A DNA stretch of 64,000 nucleotides. Source: Streptomyces composti. Its GTDB lineage: Bacteria > Actinomycetota > Actinomycetes > Streptomycetales > Streptomycetaceae. The stretch lies in assembly GCF_012034205.1 (NCBI RefSeq), contig NZ_JAATEM010000006.1, positions 124,001 to 188,000 on the forward strand, written 5' to 3'. Position numbers and translations under genes: made by a program. The notes below the pieces were generated by a model that did not search any database, was not told where the DNA came from, and was given only the letters and a program-made list of their open reading frames with translations. Positions 1 to 8,513 of this stretch are shown in pieces. The first letter of the stretch is position 1. Each line of letters begins with the position of its first letter.

Positions 1-333
1 GAGGAGGGCGTCGGCGAGGCGGTCGTAGAAGTCGAGGCCCTTGGTGTTGACGGGGCCGTCGCCGCCGGGCAGGACGCGGGGCCAGGCGATGGAGAGGCGG
101 TAGGCGTTGGTGCCGAGGCGGCGCATCAGGCCGATGTCCTCGCGCCAGCGGTGGTAGTGGTCGCAGGCGATGTCGCCGTGGTCCCCGTTGTCGATGGCGC
201 CGGGGGTGTGCGAGAAGGTGTCCCAGATCGACGGCGAGCGGCCGTCCTCCGTCACGGCACCCTCGATCTGGTAGGCCGAGGTGGCCGTGCCCCACAGGAA
301 GTCGTCGGGGAGGGCGGCGTAGTCGATGGTCAC
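1..333 (-). CDS. GH1 beta-glucosidase, N-terminal part (cut by window edge)
   Basis: Family 1 glycoside hydrolase, expected to cleave beta-glucosides or short beta-glucans inside the cell. The visible 111 residues start at a GTG (rc of 331-333) and carry the family start: [18 protein letters not shown], then [11 protein letters not shown], then [17 protein letters not shown] and [12 protein letters not shown], the hallmark order of GH1 N-termini. An AAGGA lies upstream of the GTG. The catalytic Glu residues lie outside the window. Only 29 bp separate it from the broken sugar-binding gene upstream, so it probably belonged to the same operon. Family assignment is firm; the exact substrate is inferred from the glucanase neighbours. 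Confidence 0.9.
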   Translation of the reverse strand, partial: MTIDYAALPDDFLWGTATSAYQIEGAVTEDGRSPSIWDTFSHTPGAIDNGDHGDIACDHYHRWREDIGLMRRLGTNAYRLSIAWPRVLPGGDGPVNTKGLDFYDRLADALL

Positions 334-362
334 TGAGGTTCCTTCGGGGTTGACGGGTCGGC

Positions 363-984
363 TCACCTGACGGCTCCTGCCGTCGGACCGGCGATGCCCC
401 ACTTGCCGTGCCCGGAGAGCTTCTTGCCGGCGGCGATCGGCTCGTCCCGGGTGGCCGGCGGCTTCTCGATGCCGGCGTCGGCGAACACATCTTCTTGTTG
501 CAGTAGAGCGCGTAGGCCATGGAGTGGAGCGGGACGGCCGCCGGGTCCTGGCCCTCGGCTCCGGTGGGGGCGAGGGCGGAGTCGACGAACCGGTCCCGGC
601 CGCCGGTCTTGTCGAGGTTCTTCTCGTCCCACGGCAGCAGCGCGCCGGTCGCCTGCAGCGAGGCGGTCCAGGTGTTGCCCATGTTCAGCACGTCCGGGCC
701 CTGGCCGGAGGTGGTGGCGATGAGGATGCGGTCGAGCAGGTCGGACCAGGGAACGACCTCCCGCTCGACCTTGATGCCGGCCGCTTCTCGAACGTGCCGA
801 GCCCGGGCTGGAGCACCTTCTTGTCGGCCTTGAGGCCGGCGCCCTGGCCGGAGGCCCAGTAGGTCAGCTTTCCGGGCGAGTCGTCGGACCCGCCGCCGGT
901 GCTGGAACCGCCGCCGCCTGCCGAGGCGGCACGTGCGAGGGACAGGAAGACGGCGCCCGTGGCCGCGGCCCGGATTCTGCGCAT
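363..984 (-). pseudogene. Remnant of a sugar ABC importer: solute-binding protein fused by deletion to a permease tail
   Basis: The ATG (rc 982-984) opens a typical signal region, but the lipobox cysteine is missing: it reads AASAGGGG where AASACGGG is expected. The solute-binding frame is broken twice, by one lost base near 787-793 (after GTFEK) and by a second shift near 490 (after YCNKKM). Reading through all three frames recovers [28 protein letters not shown] and [16 protein letters not shown], all typical of family 1 sugar-binding proteins. It ends after about 205 residues where about 420 are expected. The last residues, TAGAVR, are the usual C-terminus of a MalG-type permease. I infer that one deletion removed the rest of the binding protein, one permease and most of the second. 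It cannot encode a working importer. Confidence 0.85.
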
Positions 985-1124
985 GGCTGTCCAAGTCCCC
1001 TTCCGGGAAGGCACGCTGAGGCACCCACCGAGCACCTCATGGCTTAATTTAGAACGTGAGTTAATCCCTCGGGCCGAGTGCCGTCAAGGGCTTGAACGGG
1101 CCGAGCCGACTCTCGCCGCACCCC

Positions 1125-1154
1125 TTGACTCATCTGTTCCACGGATGAACCATT
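1125..1154 (+). promoter_or_regulatory. Probable promoter of the GH55 gene
   Basis: A good -35 (TTGACT, 1125-1130) is followed 17-18 bp later by a weak -10 (around AACCATT, 1148-1154). The -35 lies the same distance from the GAGCGCTC operator as in the GH81 promoter, which supports the assignment. Confidence 0.5.
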
Positions 1155-1163
1155 CAGCGGCGA

Positions 1164-1175
1164 GAGAGCGCTCCC
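1164..1175. promoter_or_regulatory. LacI-type operator upstream of GH55
   Basis: GAGAGCGCTCCC, with the palindromic core GAGCGCTC at 1166-1173. This is the core recognised by the CebR/LacI family of sugar repressors in Streptomyces. Its centre is about 44.5 bp from the start of the -35, the same as at the GH81 gene (45.5 bp), so a repressor bound here would block transcription just downstream of the start point. Confidence 0.75.
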
Positions 1176-1218
1176 AGAACCCCACCCTGTTCAATTCCTG
1201 AACCAGGAGAGCCGCCCC

Positions 1219-3075
1219 ATGTCCTCGTCCGACTCCCCGTCAACTCCCCCGCCAGGGGCTGCGGCCGACGCCACGCCCGGCCCACGCACCGTCGGCCGCC
1301 GCACCCTCCTCGGCGCCGCTGCCGCGACCCCGGTCCTCGCCGGCCTGCCCGGCACCGCCTCAGCCGCACCGGCCGGTCCGCCGGACCGCCCCGTTGCCGG
1401 ACCGGCCCACCGCAGAAGGCGCAAGCGGCTCGAGGGCGGCGGCGACCTCGGCCCCGACGTCCTCGTCTTCGACCCCTCCACCCCCGGTATCCAGGCGACC
1501 CTGGACGAGGTGTTCACCCGGCAGGAGGAGGCCCAGTTCGGTCCCGGCCGCTACCAACTGCTCTTCAAGCCGGGCACGTACAACGGCCTCAACGCGCAGA
1601 TCGGCTTCTACACCTCCGTCTCCGGCCTCGGCCTCTCCCCCGACGACACGACCATCAACGGCGACATCACCGTCGACGCGGGCTGGTTCGACGGCAACGC
1701 CACCCAGAACTTCTGGCGCTCGGCGGAGAACCTGGCCGTCGTCCCGGTGAACGGCGACAACCGGTGGGCGGTGGCGCAGGCGGCGCCCTTCCGCCGCATG
1801 CACGTCCGCGGCGGCCTCGACCTCGCCCCGTCCGGCTACGGCTGGGCCAGCGGCGGCTACATCGCCGACAGCCGCATCGACGGCACGGTGGGACCGTACT
1901 CCCAGCAGCAGTGGTACACCCGTGACAGCGCGGTCGGCGGCTGGACCAACGGCGTGTGGAACATGGTCTTCTCCGGGGTCGAGGGCGCCCCCGCCGGAGG
2001 CTTCCCCGACCCGCCCTACACCACCCTCCGGACCACGCCCGTCTCCCGCGAGAAGCCCTTCCTCCACCTGGACGGCACCCGGTACCGCGTCTTCCTGCCC
2101 GCCCTGCGCACGAACGCCCGCGGCGTCACCTGGGGCAACGGCACCCCGCGCGGCACCTCCCTGCCCCTGGAGCGCTTCTACGTCGCCCACCCGGGCGACT
2201 CCGCCGCCGTCCTCAACCAGGCTCTCACCCAGGGCCTCAACCTGCTGCTCACACCGGGCATCTACGAGGTGGACGCGCCGATCACGGTGAACCGCCCGAA
2301 CACCGTGGTCCTCGGCCTCGGCTACGCCACCCTCGTTCCCCAGGGCGGCACCACCGCGCTGAAGGTCGCCGACGTCGACGGCGTACGGCTGGCCGGCCTC
2401 CTGATCGACGCCGGCCCCGTCAACTCCCCCGTCCTGCTCGAAGTCGGGCCCGAGGGCGCCTCCCGCGACCACTCGGCCAACCCCGTCACCGTGCAGGACG
2501 TGTTCATCCGGATCGGCGGCGCGGGCCCCGGCCGGGCCACCACCGCCATGGTGATCAACGCCCGGCACACCATCGTCGACCACACCTGGGTGTGGCGCGC
2601 CGACCACGGCGACGGCGTCGGCTGGGAGACCAACCGCTGCGACTACGGCGTGGTCGTCAACGGCGACGACGTGCTCGCCACCGGCCTGTTCGTCGAGCAC
2701 TTCAACAAGTACGACGTGCAGTGGAACGGCGAACGCGGCCGCACGATCTTCTTCCAGAACGAGAAGGCCTACGACGCACCCGACCAGGCCGCCATCCAGA
2801 ACGGCTCCGTCAAGGGCTACGCGGCGTACAAGGTCGGCGACCAGGTCACCACCCACGAGGGCTGGGGCATGGGCTCGTACTGCTACTACAACGTCGACCC
2901 GACCATCGTCCAGCACCACGGCTTCGCCGCCCCCGAGCGGCCCGGAGTGCGCTTCCACCACCTGCTGGTGGTCTCGCTGAGCGGGCACGGCCAGTACGAG
3001 TGCGTCATCAACGACACGGGCGCACCGACGTCCGGCTCGGACACCGTGCCGTCGACGGTGGTGTCCTATCCCTGA
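1219..3075 (+). CDS. Secreted GH55 exo-beta-1,3-glucanase
   Basis: Secreted enzyme predicted to release glucose (or gentiobiose) from the ends of beta-1,3-glucans such as laminarin and fungal wall glucan. 618 residues. It starts at ATG 1219 with AGGAGAG about 8 nt upstream. A twin-arginine signal (GRRTLLGAAAATPVLAGL, about residues 28-50) precedes the mature enzyme. The rest matches bacterial GH55 enzymes of the SacteLam55A type over its full length: DPSTPGIQATLDEVF, LFKPGTYNGLNAQIGFYTS, FRRMHVRGGL and, near the end, HEGWGMGSYCYYNV, whose Glu547 corresponds to the proposed general acid. Databases often name such proteins adenylyl cyclase or coagulation factor 5/8 type, which would be wrong here. 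It probably works with the GH81 endo-enzyme at 11.4 kb, which has the same operator. Confidence 0.92.
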   Translation: MSSSDSPSTPPPGAAADATPGPRTVGRRTLLGAAAATPVLAGLPGTASAAPAGPPDRPVAGPAHRRRRKRLEGGGDLGPDVLVFDPSTPGIQATLDEVFTRQEEAQFGPGRYQLLFKPGTYNGLNAQIGFYTSVSGLGLSPDDTTINGDITVDAGWFDGNATQNFWRSAENLAVVPVNGDNRWAVAQAAPFRRMHVRGGLDLAPSGYGWASGGYIADSRIDGTVGPYSQQQWYTRDSAVGGWTNGVWNMVFSGVEGAPAGGFPDPPYTTLRTTPVSREKPFLHLDGTRYRVFLPALRTNARGVTWGNGTPRGTSLPLERFYVAHPGDSAAVLNQALTQGLNLLLTPGIYEVDAPITVNRPNTVVLGLGYATLVPQGGTTALKVADVDGVRLAGLLIDAGPVNSPVLLEVGPEGASRDHSANPVTVQDVFIRIGGAGPGRATTAMVINARHTIVDHTWVWRADHGDGVGWETNRCDYGVVVNGDDVLATGLFVEHFNKYDVQWNGERGRTIFFQNEKAYDAPDQAAIQNGSVKGYAAYKVGDQVTTHEGWGMGSYCYYNVDPTIVQHHGFAAPERPGVRFHHLLVVSLSGHGQYECVINDTGAPTSGSDTVPSTVVSYP

Positions 3076-3118
3076 GGCGGAAGCCTCGCCTTGAGGCCCC
3101 CGCCTGTGGTCGAGGTGG

Positions 3119-3145
3119 CCCTCCCGCGCTCGCGCCGCGGGAGGG
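3119..3145 (+). terminator. Hairpin terminator after GH55
   Basis: A perfect 10-bp stem, CCCTCCCGCG (3119-3128) with CGCGGGAGGG (3136-3145), and a 7-nt loop. It lies between the convergent GH55 and CHAT genes, so it probably stops both. Confidence 0.75.
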
Positions 3146-3179
3146 TCCACCGCCCAAGAGGCCTCGAGGCGCGGTCCCC

Positions 3180-6100
3180 TCACGGTCCCGCATGCACCTG
3201 GCAGGCCCACAGGCTCGGGGTCTGCGGGTAGGTGTCGCGCAGGGCGAGCACGGCGCGGTGCAGGGCCTCGGCCGTGCGGGCGACGTCGAGGGTGCCGCCG
3301 CCGGCATGCAGGTCGCGGTAGACGCTGAGGGCCACCTCGGCGCCGATCACGTCGTCGACGTGCCACAGGGAGCCGACCACATGGGGGAAGCCCGCCATCT
3401 GGAAGGCGCTGACGATGTGGACGGCCTCGTCGGCGAGTTCGGGGCTGGTGCGCAGGGTGGCGCAGGCGGAGAGGTAGGCGAGCCGGACCGACGGCAGCCG
3501 GAGGCGGGCCAGGTCCCGGACGGTCAGGGGGCGTTCGGTGTGGTCGTGCAGGACCAGCCGGCTGCCCGAGGGATGCTCCAGGTCGCTGAGGGCGTGGCAG
3601 GCGAAGTGCGCGTGGGCGTGGTGCCGCAGAGCGGAGACCACCGCGGAGTGGGTGGCGGAGGCGTCCGCGAGGAGTGTGGCGCCGGGGAGCGTGCCGGCCA
3701 GCTGCTCTGCCTCGCGGCGGGCGCCCGGCAGAGGCGCCTGTCCGGTGGCGTGCCCGACGCTGACGAGGAGGGTTCCGTCGCCCGCCGGGCGGGCGGCGCG
3801 CCGACGTGCGTGGTGCAGGGCCCGCAGCGTCGGCGTGTACGAGGAGACCACGCGGTCCAGGGCGCCGGGGGCACCGTCGGCGGGGGCTGCCGCGTGCAGG
3901 GGCAGGGTACCCAGCAGTCCGCCGGGCGACCACCACACGCGGGTCGCCGCGGGGAGGCGGTCGAGCACCGGTCCTGTGACCGCCCGCCACAGCCAGGCGA
4001 GGGTGTCGCGTACGTCCCGCTGGGCGCGCTGGGACTGCTTGCGGGACGTGCCGGGTGTCTCGATGCGGACCAGCGCGTCCTGGAAGGTCTGCCGGCGAGT
4101 CGTCGTCGTCCGCGGGTCGAGGTCCGGGAGCGGCAGGGCCTCGATGGAGTGCTCGGTGACGATCAGGGCGTCGCTGCCGTGCGGCGAGACGTTGACCAGG
4201 ACGACCGGGCCCGCCGCGGCCGTCGCGCGCAGCTCGCTCTCCTCCCAGTCCCGCATCGGCCGCAGCAGGCCCAGTTCGGGGTGCTCGGCGCGGATCCGGT
4301 CGGTGAGTTCCCGCCACTCGGCGGCCAGTCGCTGCCGGAGATCGGCGCGGGCCCCGGGGGCGGACAATTCTTCCTCCGCCGGCAGTTCGCGAGTGTCGGT
4401 GGCCGTGTCCAGGGCGTCCCGGAGCTCTTCGAAGCGGGCCGCGAGGTCCGGGGCGGCTTCCCTCAGCCGGGTCAGGTCGCTGTCGGCGTCGAAGGCATGG
4501 GAGAGGATCACGCCCCTGGCCTGTTCCAGCAGGCCGACCGCGAGCCCCGGCCGGCCGCAGCGCACCGCGCAGGCAGCGGCGGCGGCGCCGAGTCCCGCGG
4601 TCCGGCCGAGCAGGAACTCCTGGTCGTCGCGGACGAGGTGGCGGGGTGCCACCGCGTGCAGCAGGTCGACGGCCACCACATAGCCTTCCAGGGCCTGTTC
4701 CCAGTCGCCCTGCTCCGCCCGGAGGTCGCCCCAGACGCGTGCCGCCTCCAGCCGCTCGGACGGCGGGCACTGCTCCTCCAGCGCAGCTTCCCGGAAGAGA
4801 CCGGCGGCCTCCTCCAGGGCGGCCCGGCGGTGACGCGGGTCCGGGGTCAGGTCGTGCAGGGCGCTGCCGAGGAGGCACAGGCGGTACGTGCGCTTGGGGT
4901 CACCGGGAGGCGTGGCCTCGACGGCCCTCCGGTACAGAGCGATCACCTCGCGCCGGGCGGCCCGCGACAGCAGGGTGCGGGTGCTCATCGCTCTTGCCGT
5001 CGCGGCGATGTCCAGGGCGCCCGGCAGATCCGGGGAGTTCGCGGGCAGTGCCGCGATCACCGCGTCGGCCAGCTCGCGCGCCTCACGGGCGTCACCGGGT
5101 CTCAATGTCCGCGGACGGGACAGCAGGGCGACGGCGAGGCGGTGCCGGCGCCGGGGCAACTGCGGGTCGCCCTCCGGGGTGAGCGCCAGGGCCTGTCTGA
5201 GGAGCGCGATGGCCTGGTCGAGCTGGGTGTCCGGGTCGGCGGCGCGCTCCAGGCCCGTGAGCAGACTCATGCCGGTGGAGCTCAGCAGCATGGCGTGGTG
5301 GGCGCGGCCCAGGCCGGGCAGGGTGGCGGCCCGCTGCCGGCACTCCCGCGCCTCTCTCAGGTCCTCACCGTCTCCGGTCAGCTGGTGGCGCAGCGACAGC
5401 GCGGCACCGAGGTTGAGCAGCCGTGTTCCCAGCAGCCCGTGCCCGTCGGGCGTGCCGGCCACCGCCTCCCGGTGGGCCGCCACGGCTCTGTTCAGCTCTT
5501 CCGCGCTGCCCGACCGCTGGTGGCGGGCGACCCGGACCAGGCCCAGGTGGTTCAGCGCCGCGGGACGGTCGGGGTGGCCGGGCGGCAGCTCGGCCTCGGC
5601 CCGCTGGAGGAGGCGCAGCGCCTCGTCCAGGTCACCGCCGTTCGCCTGCGGGTCCCGCAGGTAGCGGTTGTACAGGGCTGCCGCGGGGGCGACGAGGAAG
5701 GACGACGGCGCGCCCCCCGCCGCTTCGCCGGGAGCGGTGCCGGACCCGGTGAGGCCGAGCGCGGTGTCCAGGTCGGCCGGGGCTCCGGTCACGACGGAGC
5801 GGTGGCGCAGGGCGTTGCCCAGGGCGTTCTGCAGGGCGGCCTTCTCTCCCGGGGTACGGGCGGCGCGCAGAGCCTCCTCCAGCACCCGGACCGCTTCGTC
5901 GATGTCCGCCACCCGGCCGGTGTGCTGTGCCCGGAGCACCAGCGCCATGCCGAGGTCATGGCCCGCCGCCGCCGGGCTCTGCGGCTGCCCGGCGAAGCTC
6001 CGCCGGCACAGTTCCACCACTTCGTCGCACTGCTGTGCCGTCGCCCCCTCCGCCTGCAGCAGGCACATCAGGGAGCGGCCGAGCGCGCCCGTCGCAGAGG

Positions 6101-6953
6101 GCAGGTGCGGGTGGTCCGGAGGCAGCTGGGCGACCACGTCACGGGCGATGCCGACCGCCTCGTGCAGGTCCTCGGCGTCGAACGACTTCATGTAGCGCTC
6201 GAGGAGCTTGCGGCTCAGGCCGTCCAGGGCGAGGAGGCGTGCGGGTGAGCCGGCCGGGGCCCGCTTGACGGCGCCGCGCACGAACCGCACCGGGTCCCCG
6301 TCCGCCAGGTCCCCGAACGGCCAGGTCGTCCCGGCGAGGGCCACCGCGCGGGCCAGGGTCTCCAGCCTCAGCTCCAACCGGGGCTCGTACTCCCAGGTGG
6401 CCAGGACGGCGAGGCTGCCGGCTCCGACCGCGGTCCCGAGCGCGGACTCGCGGGAGGGGTACATCCCTGCCAGCCTCACGGCCATCTCATGGAGGTGGAT
6501 GTCGTCCTCGGAGGGGTCCGGTGGCAGGCTGTGCTGCTGTCCCTCCGCCACGATCGTCGAGGCGGCGCACAGCGCCCACCATGCGTCCGGGAAGTCCGCG
6601 TTCGCCGGGTCCGGGCGGGTGCTGGGATCGGCGGCGGCGAAGCCCGCCGCGAACTGCTCGGGCACCGACGCCGGATCGGCGACCCACACCGGGAAGAGCA
6701 GGGTCCCGGCCATGGCCCCGTGGACGGACCCGTGGACCCCGGTGCCGGCCATGGCGCGGAGGGCGCACAGCCAGCCGGCCGCGTGCCGGGCCTCCATGTC
6801 GGTCTTCGCATCGATGCTCCGCAGCAGTCCCTGAAGTTCGGCGTCCGCCTCTCTGCCGAGCACCACGTCCCGTATCACGGACCCGTCCGCCCCGACGGCC
6901 CGGCCCAGCCGCATGTGCAGCGCCTTCAGAAACCGGTCGCGGTCGTGTCTCAC
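3180..6953 (-). CDS. CHAT-domain protease with TPR repeats
   Basis: 1257-residue cytoplasmic protein that starts at GTG (rc 6951-6953), with a purine-rich GGGGGAG upstream. Residues about 200-900 are alpha-helical TPR-like repeats (for example PGEKAALQNALGNALRHRS and HPDRPAALNHLGLVRVARHQ). The C-terminal third is a CHAT (caspase HetF-associated with TPRs) protease domain with the two expected catalytic residues: His1120 in HFACHA and Cys1164 in YLSACATL. The block GFPHVVGSLWHVDD is also typical. CHAT/TPR proteins are best known from programmed-cell-death and anti-phage systems, where a sensor domain turns on proteolysis of a partner. The gene is transcribed away from a small Cys/His protein and a membrane protein, the likeliest partners. 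No substrate or sensor input can be read from the sequence. Confidence 0.9.
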   Translation of the reverse strand: MRHDRDRFLKALHMRLGRAVGADGSVIRDVVLGREADAELQGLLRSIDAKTDMEARHAAGWLCALRAMAGTGVHGSVHGAMAGTLLFPVWVADPASVPEQFAAGFAAADPSTRPDPANADFPDAWWALCAASTIVAEGQQHSLPPDPSEDDIHLHEMAVRLAGMYPSRESALGTAVGAGSLAVLATWEYEPRLELRLETLARAVALAGTTWPFGDLADGDPVRFVRGAVKRAPAGSPARLLALDGLSRKLLERYMKSFDAEDLHEAVGIARDVVAQLPPDHPHLPSATGALGRSLMCLLQAEGATAQQCDEVVELCRRSFAGQPQSPAAAGHDLGMALVLRAQHTGRVADIDEAVRVLEEALRAARTPGEKAALQNALGNALRHRSVVTGAPADLDTALGLTGSGTAPGEAAGGAPSSFLVAPAAALYNRYLRDPQANGGDLDEALRLLQRAEAELPPGHPDRPAALNHLGLVRVARHQRSGSAEELNRAVAAHREAVAGTPDGHGLLGTRLLNLGAALSLRHQLTGDGEDLREARECRQRAATLPGLGRAHHAMLLSSTGMSLLTGLERAADPDTQLDQAIALLRQALALTPEGDPQLPRRRHRLAVALLSRPRTLRPGDAREARELADAVIAALPANSPDLPGALDIAATARAMSTRTLLSRAARREVIALYRRAVEATPPGDPKRTYRLCLLGSALHDLTPDPRHRRAALEEAAGLFREAALEEQCPPSERLEAARVWGDLRAEQGDWEQALEGYVVAVDLLHAVAPRHLVRDDQEFLLGRTAGLGAAAAACAVRCGRPGLAVGLLEQARGVILSHAFDADSDLTRLREAAPDLAARFEELRDALDTATDTRELPAEEELSAPGARADLRQRLAAEWRELTDRIRAEHPELGLLRPMRDWEESELRATAAAGPVVLVNVSPHGSDALIVTEHSIEALPLPDLDPRTTTTRRQTFQDALVRIETPGTSRKQSQRAQRDVRDTLAWLWRAVTGPVLDRLPAATRVWWSPGGLLGTLPLHAAAPADGAPGALDRVVSSYTPTLRALHHARRRAARPAGDGTLLVSVGHATGQAPLPGARREAEQLAGTLPGATLLADASATHSAVVSALRHHAHAHFACHALSDLEHPSGSRLVLHDHTERPLTVRDLARLRLPSVRLAYLSACATLRTSPELADEAVHIVSAFQMAGFPHVVGSLWHVDDVIGAEVALSVYRDLHAGGGTLDVARTAEALHRAVLALRDTYPQTPSLWACQVHAGP

Positions 6954-7033
6954 CCCGTCACTCCCCCCACTGTGTACGTCGAGTACGCGTCAACAGCCTC
7001 TCAACTCCGCTTGTATTACGGCACACTTGAACC

Positions 7034-7426
7034 ATGACGGCATCGCCCTACTCACCCGGGCTCGACAGAGCGACGGCTGCGCTGTGCGCCCTGCTCGGCT
7101 CACCGGAGGACCTGCGGCTGCCCGGGGTCCGGGAGGCGGCCGAACGTGCGCGCGACCTGCTGCGGTCGGGTGCGGACGCCGACGAACTCGCCGCCTGCTA
7201 CCGCGAGCTGGACACCGCCCTGCGCCGGAACGGGGACGCCCGCGGACTGGTCGGTGAGTCGAGAGGCGCGACGGCCCCCGGCATCACGCCCCACATCAAG
7301 GTGGCCGTCTGCCCCGGTGCGCACTCCTGCGCCCGCATCGAACGGGCCCGCGACCTGCTCCCCGCCCCGTACTGCGCCGTCCACGGCACCCGCATGCGCA
7401 AGAGCCGCCTCAGCTCGGCGCAGTGA
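7034..7426 (+). CDS. Small Cys/His protein of unknown function beside the CHAT gene
   Basis: 130 residues; I do not recognise the family. The N-terminal 80 residues are helical and acidic. The C-terminal part has CPGAHSCAR followed 20 residues later by YCAVHGTRM, a spacing of Cys and His that could hold a zinc ion. There is no signal peptide or membrane segment. The ATG at 7034 has no Shine-Dalgarno sequence, so it may be translated from a leaderless message. It is divergent from the CHAT/TPR protease (80 bp between starts) and 9 bp from the membrane-protein gene downstream, which makes an operon with the latter likely. It could be a regulator or a substrate of the protease; that is inference only. 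Confidence 0.75.
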   Translation: MTASPYSPGLDRATAALCALLGSPEDLRLPGVREAAERARDLLRSGADADELAACYRELDTALRRNGDARGLVGESRGATAPGITPHIKVAVCPGAHSCARIERARDLLPAPYCAVHGTRMRKSRLSSAQ

Positions 7427-7435
7427 CCTGCCCTC

Positions 7436-8362
7436 ATGCACTCCCTTCTCACCACCCTGGGCGGCAGACTCACCGAACGCTGGCTGAACCTGCTGGTCCT
7501 CCCCGGCGCCCTGTTCCTCGCCGCCGCGGCCGTCGGCACCACCCTGGGCCACCGCCACTGGCACGACCTGGACCGGCTGCGCACCACCCTGGACGAGCTG
7601 GCCACACGTCCCGCCCTCGACCGCACCGGCACCGCCGCCCTCCTGGTCGCCCTGGTCCTGCTGACCGCGACCGCCGCCTCGCTCGCCGCACAGTTCCTCG
7701 GCGGCGCGATCGAACGGTGCTGGCTGCGCTTCGGCCGGGACCCGTACTCGCGCGCCAGGGCCGCCCGCCGGGCCCGCCGCTGGCAGGAGCGGGACGCGCG
7801 GCTCACCGAGGCCATCGAGCACGCCCACGGCACCGGCACCGGAGCCGGCGGTGCCGTGCTGATCCCGAGCAGCGCGCTGGCACGGATCCAGGCCCTCGCC
7901 GAGGCCCGCGACCGCATCGCGCTGCGCCGACCGGCCCGCCCCACCTGGTACGGCGACCGCATGCAGGCGGCAGCAGACCGCGTCGAGGCCGCCTACGGCG
8001 TGGACCTGGCCGCCCTCTGGCCACGGCTGTGGCTGATCCTCCCTGAGCCTGCCGTACGCCAGATCCAGTCGGCCCACGACTCCTTCAGCGCCGCCGCCCG
8101 CCTGGCCGCCTGGGCCGTCGGCTACGCCCTGCTCGCCTGCTGGTGGTGGCCGGCCGCACTGGCCGCCCTCGGCTGCGCCGCGGTCGCCCGGTCCCGGGCC
8201 CGGGCCGCCCTGGACTCACTCGCGGGTCTGATCGAGGCCGCCGTCGACGTCCACGGCCGGGAGCTGGCCGCCCGGGTCGGCCTGCTCTCGCCGGACGAGC
8301 CGGGACGGCTGGCCCATGACACGGGGGACGGGTTGTCGGAGGTGTTCAGGAAGGCCGAGTGA
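7436..8362 (+). CDS. Membrane protein of unknown function beside the CHAT gene
   Basis: 308 residues. Two hydrophobic segments near the N-terminus (about residues 18-40, WLNLLVLPGALFLAAAAVG, and 65-90) are followed by a charged, mostly helical middle of about 130 residues, rich in Arg and Ala. One long or two short segments follow (about 222-250, with the unusual CWWWP). No known domain is recognised. It follows the Cys/His gene by 9 bp, so the pair is probably co-transcribed. In other CHAT or caspase-type systems a membrane protein next to the protease is often the pore-forming or membrane-damaging effector, so this is a reasonable candidate effector. That role is inferred from position alone. 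Confidence 0.8.
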   Translation: MHSLLTTLGGRLTERWLNLLVLPGALFLAAAAVGTTLGHRHWHDLDRLRTTLDELATRPALDRTGTAALLVALVLLTATAASLAAQFLGGAIERCWLRFGRDPYSRARAARRARRWQERDARLTEAIEHAHGTGTGAGGAVLIPSSALARIQALAEARDRIALRRPARPTWYGDRMQAAADRVEAAYGVDLAALWPRLWLILPEPAVRQIQSAHDSFSAAARLAAWAVGYALLACWWWPAALAALGCAAVARSRARAALDSLAGLIEAAVDVHGRELAARVGLLSPDEPGRLAHDTGDGLSEVFRKAE

Positions 8363-8423
8363 CGACAGAGATGCGTCCTGCCGGGTCCCGGCCGCAAGCA
8401 CCTGCGCCAACCAGACGGCTCTG

Positions 8424-8463
8424 AAGGGGCCCCTCCCGCGCATGCGTGCGGGAGGGGCCCCTT
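8424..8463. terminator. Strong bidirectional terminator
   Basis: A perfect 16-bp inverted repeat: AAGGGGCCCCTCCCGC (8424-8439) with GCGGGAGGGGCCCCTT (8448-8463), and an 8-nt loop. It sits between the convergent membrane-protein gene and the EF-G paralogue. Confidence 0.85.
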
Positions 8464-8513
8464 CGACCACCTGCCGGCGACCGCCGGCCGCCGTCGTCAG
8501 CCGCCGTTCGCCG

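Noticed and set aside
1360..4878. A very long open frame on the minus strand, opposite GH55 and running into the CHAT gene
   Set aside because: It lies antisense to two genes with clear families, has no ribosome site or recognisable domain, and is the usual by-product of high GC content.
1956..6248. A 1430-codon plus-strand frame opposite the CHAT gene
   Set aside because: Shadow of GH55 and CHAT codons; repetitive Arg/Gly/Ala composition and no domain.
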